In this document: positions 5,102 to 5,824 of the stretch, piece by piece
How the letters are laid out: every line of letters starts with the position of its first letter
Numbering within the stretch: the first letter of the stretch is position 1
Source of the DNA: Acidobacteriota bacterium
GTDB taxonomy: Bacteria; Acidobacteriota; UBA6911; RPQK01; JADFOI01
Assembly: GCA_027295745.1 (NCBI GenBank)
Contig: JAPUKI010000160.1
Coordinates: forward strand, 1 to 5,824
Length of the DNA: 5,824 nt
Reading direction: 5' to 3'
Translations under genes and position numbers: made by a program
The notes under the pieces: model-generated
What the model was told of the DNA's origin: nothing
Seen by the model: the letters and a program-made list of their open reading frames with translations, nothing else
Database searches by the model: none

Positions 5102-5821
5102 GTGATCGTGATCCCGGCCATCGATCTGATCTCAGGACAATGTGTCCGTCTTTATCAAGGTGACTTTGGCCAACAAACGACCTATCGAAACGATCCTGTC
5201 GAGCAGGCGCGAGAGTTCCAGGCAGCTGGTTTTGCTCGTTTGCACGTGGTCGACCTGGAAGGAGCGCGTTTGGGGTCGGGTCAAAATCGACAGGTCATCC
5301 GTCTTCTGGTTGAGGCGGTGGACCTTCCGATCCAGATGGGAGGAGGCTTGCGCACAGAGGAGGATGTCTCGGAGTTGCTCGGCATTGGTGTGCAATACCT
5401 GATTTTAGGAACGGCCGCATTGACCGATCCCCAACGGGTAACCCGTTGGGTTGAGAGGTGGGGTCCCACTCCCTTCATGATCAGTCTTGATTTAAAAGGG
5501 AAGGGTCTTCGCAGCCAGGGGTGGGTGGAGCCAAGTGGCGTTGAGCTCAGGGAGGCGCTGGATCGAATTGCCGGCTGGGAGATCGTACAGGTGATCTGTA
5601 CAGACGTTGAAAGTGACGGTACGCTCTGACAACCGAACTACGCACTTTATAGAGAGTTACGAGCCCAACTTCCAGGTACAGTCACACTCTTTGCGGCTGG
5701 GGGGATTAGCTGCCCGGAACACGTTTCAAGGCTCGAAGTGATAGGTGTCGATGGGGTTGTGGTGGGACGCGCTCTGTTTGAAGGTGGCATGGAATGGGAG
5801 AGGTTCATTGATGCTGGCTAA
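5102..5821 (+). CDS. hisA: HisA isomerase, frame interrupted by in-frame TGA at codon 176
   Basis: Phosphoribosyl-formimino-AICAR-phosphate isomerase (ProFAR to PRFAR), a (beta-alpha)8 barrel. Start is GTG 5102, preceded by a good GGAGG (5087-5091). Catalytic Asp8 (IPAID) and Asp130 (ISLDLK) are present, as are the phosphate-loop MGGGLR (79-84) and the TDVESDGTL segment (167-175). The next codon is TGA (5627-5629). Reading on in the same frame gives 63 codons with QPNYALYRELR, the phosphate-binding AAGGIS (198-203) and VVVGRALFEG (219-228), ending in TAA 5819-5821. Total length (239 plus stop) is exactly normal, so nothing is inserted or deleted. A product ending at residue 175 would lack strands 7-8 with their phosphate sites and should be inactive. 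The cause could be a nonsense mutation, a base error, or readthrough. PriA-type activity cannot be excluded, but HisA is the natural reading. Confidence 0.93.
5627..5629 (+). other. In-frame TGA within hisA
   Basis: The TGA sits directly after the conserved DGTL, where the family usually has one variable residue followed commonly by GPN or similar; here the next residues are QPN. One base change would restore a sense codon (CGA, GGA, AGA, TCA, TTA, TGG, TGC or TGT). The following base is C, giving UGA-C, known as a weak termination context in bacteria. TGA is the normal stop of the regulator, hisG, hisD, hisC and hisB in this window, so reassignment to Trp or Gly across the genome is not supported. 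No convincing SECIS-like hairpin is seen just downstream. Confidence 0.9.
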
Positions 5822-5824
5822 AAG
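5811..5824 (+). CDS. hisF: Imidazole glycerol phosphate synthase cyclase subunit, 5' end only
   Basis: Only the first codons are in the window: ATG CTG GCT AAA followed by AG, giving Met-Leu-Ala-Lys and then Arg or Ser. HisF proteins characteristically begin MLAKRIIPCLD, and hisF commonly follows hisA, so the assignment is strong despite the length. The ATG overlaps the end of hisA by 11 nt, and GGGAGAGG (5796-5803) is a strong ribosome-binding site at 7 nt. HisF would partner HisH, ammonia moving through its barrel to PRFAR. Because the ribosome stopping at the hisA TGA leaves the message 182 nt before this start, translation coupling from hisA may be weakened. Confidence 0.8.

Noticed and set aside
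5600..5660. Frameshift as the cause of the hisA interruption
   Set aside because: Conserved HisA sequence lies in the same frame before and after the TGA with normal total length, so no indel is needed.
5627..5680. Selenocysteine insertion at the hisA TGA
   Set aside because: No clear SECIS-like hairpin just downstream by eye, the site is not a catalytic position, and HisA is not a known selenoprotein.
5102..5821. TGA reassigned to a sense codon in this organism
   Set aside because: TGA properly ends the regulator, hisG, hisD, hisC and hisB here, three of them in 4-nt overlaps with the next start.

Overview
The window is a bacterial histidine-biosynthesis operon read entirely on the + strand. 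The order is a TrpR-like regulator (YerC/YecD family), hisG, hisD, hisC, hisB, hisH, hisA and the first codons of hisF. Base composition is moderate GC. SD-like sites precede several genes, and the stop/start overlaps (ATGA, TTGA) are typical of bacteria. The phylum cannot be fixed from this window. The long E. coli-like HisG, the monofunctional HisB and the heptanucleotide tandem repeats suit a free-living environmental bacterium; Acidobacteriota is only a weak guess.

Layout: positions 1-237 are non-coding, with a 48-nt imperfect dyad (30-77), further inverted repeats, a 7 x 7-bp tandem repeat (145-193) and a possible promoter (203-231). The regulator (238-546) overlaps hisG by 4 nt, hisG overlaps hisD by 4 nt, and hisC overlaps hisB by 4 nt. 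hisD and hisC are separated by a second, different heptanucleotide array that also contains the hisD stop codon. hisB and hisH are separated by 62 nt carrying three overlapping hairpins. hisH and hisA are 2 nt apart, and hisA overlaps hisF by 11 nt.

Pathway: HisG (PRPP + ATP) is the committed step. HisA, HisH and HisF carry the intermediate through isomerisation and ring closure. HisB dehydrates IGP, HisC transaminates, and HisD oxidises histidinol to histidine. hisI/hisE are not in the window and hisF is cut by its end. HisB lacks a phosphatase domain and no histidinol-phosphatase gene is visible here. The regulator as first gene suggests autoregulated control of the operon.

The main anomaly is in hisA. 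A TGA interrupts the reading frame at codon 176, yet the same frame continues without any shift through 63 more codons that encode conserved C-terminal HisA motifs and end in a normal TAA overlapping hisF. Because TGA is the terminator of five other genes here, genome-wide reassignment is unlikely. A recent nonsense mutation, a sequencing error or leaky readthrough (the context is UGA-C) are the live options. The second theme is heptanucleotide repeat DNA lodged in the operon, in one place supplying the end of a coding sequence.
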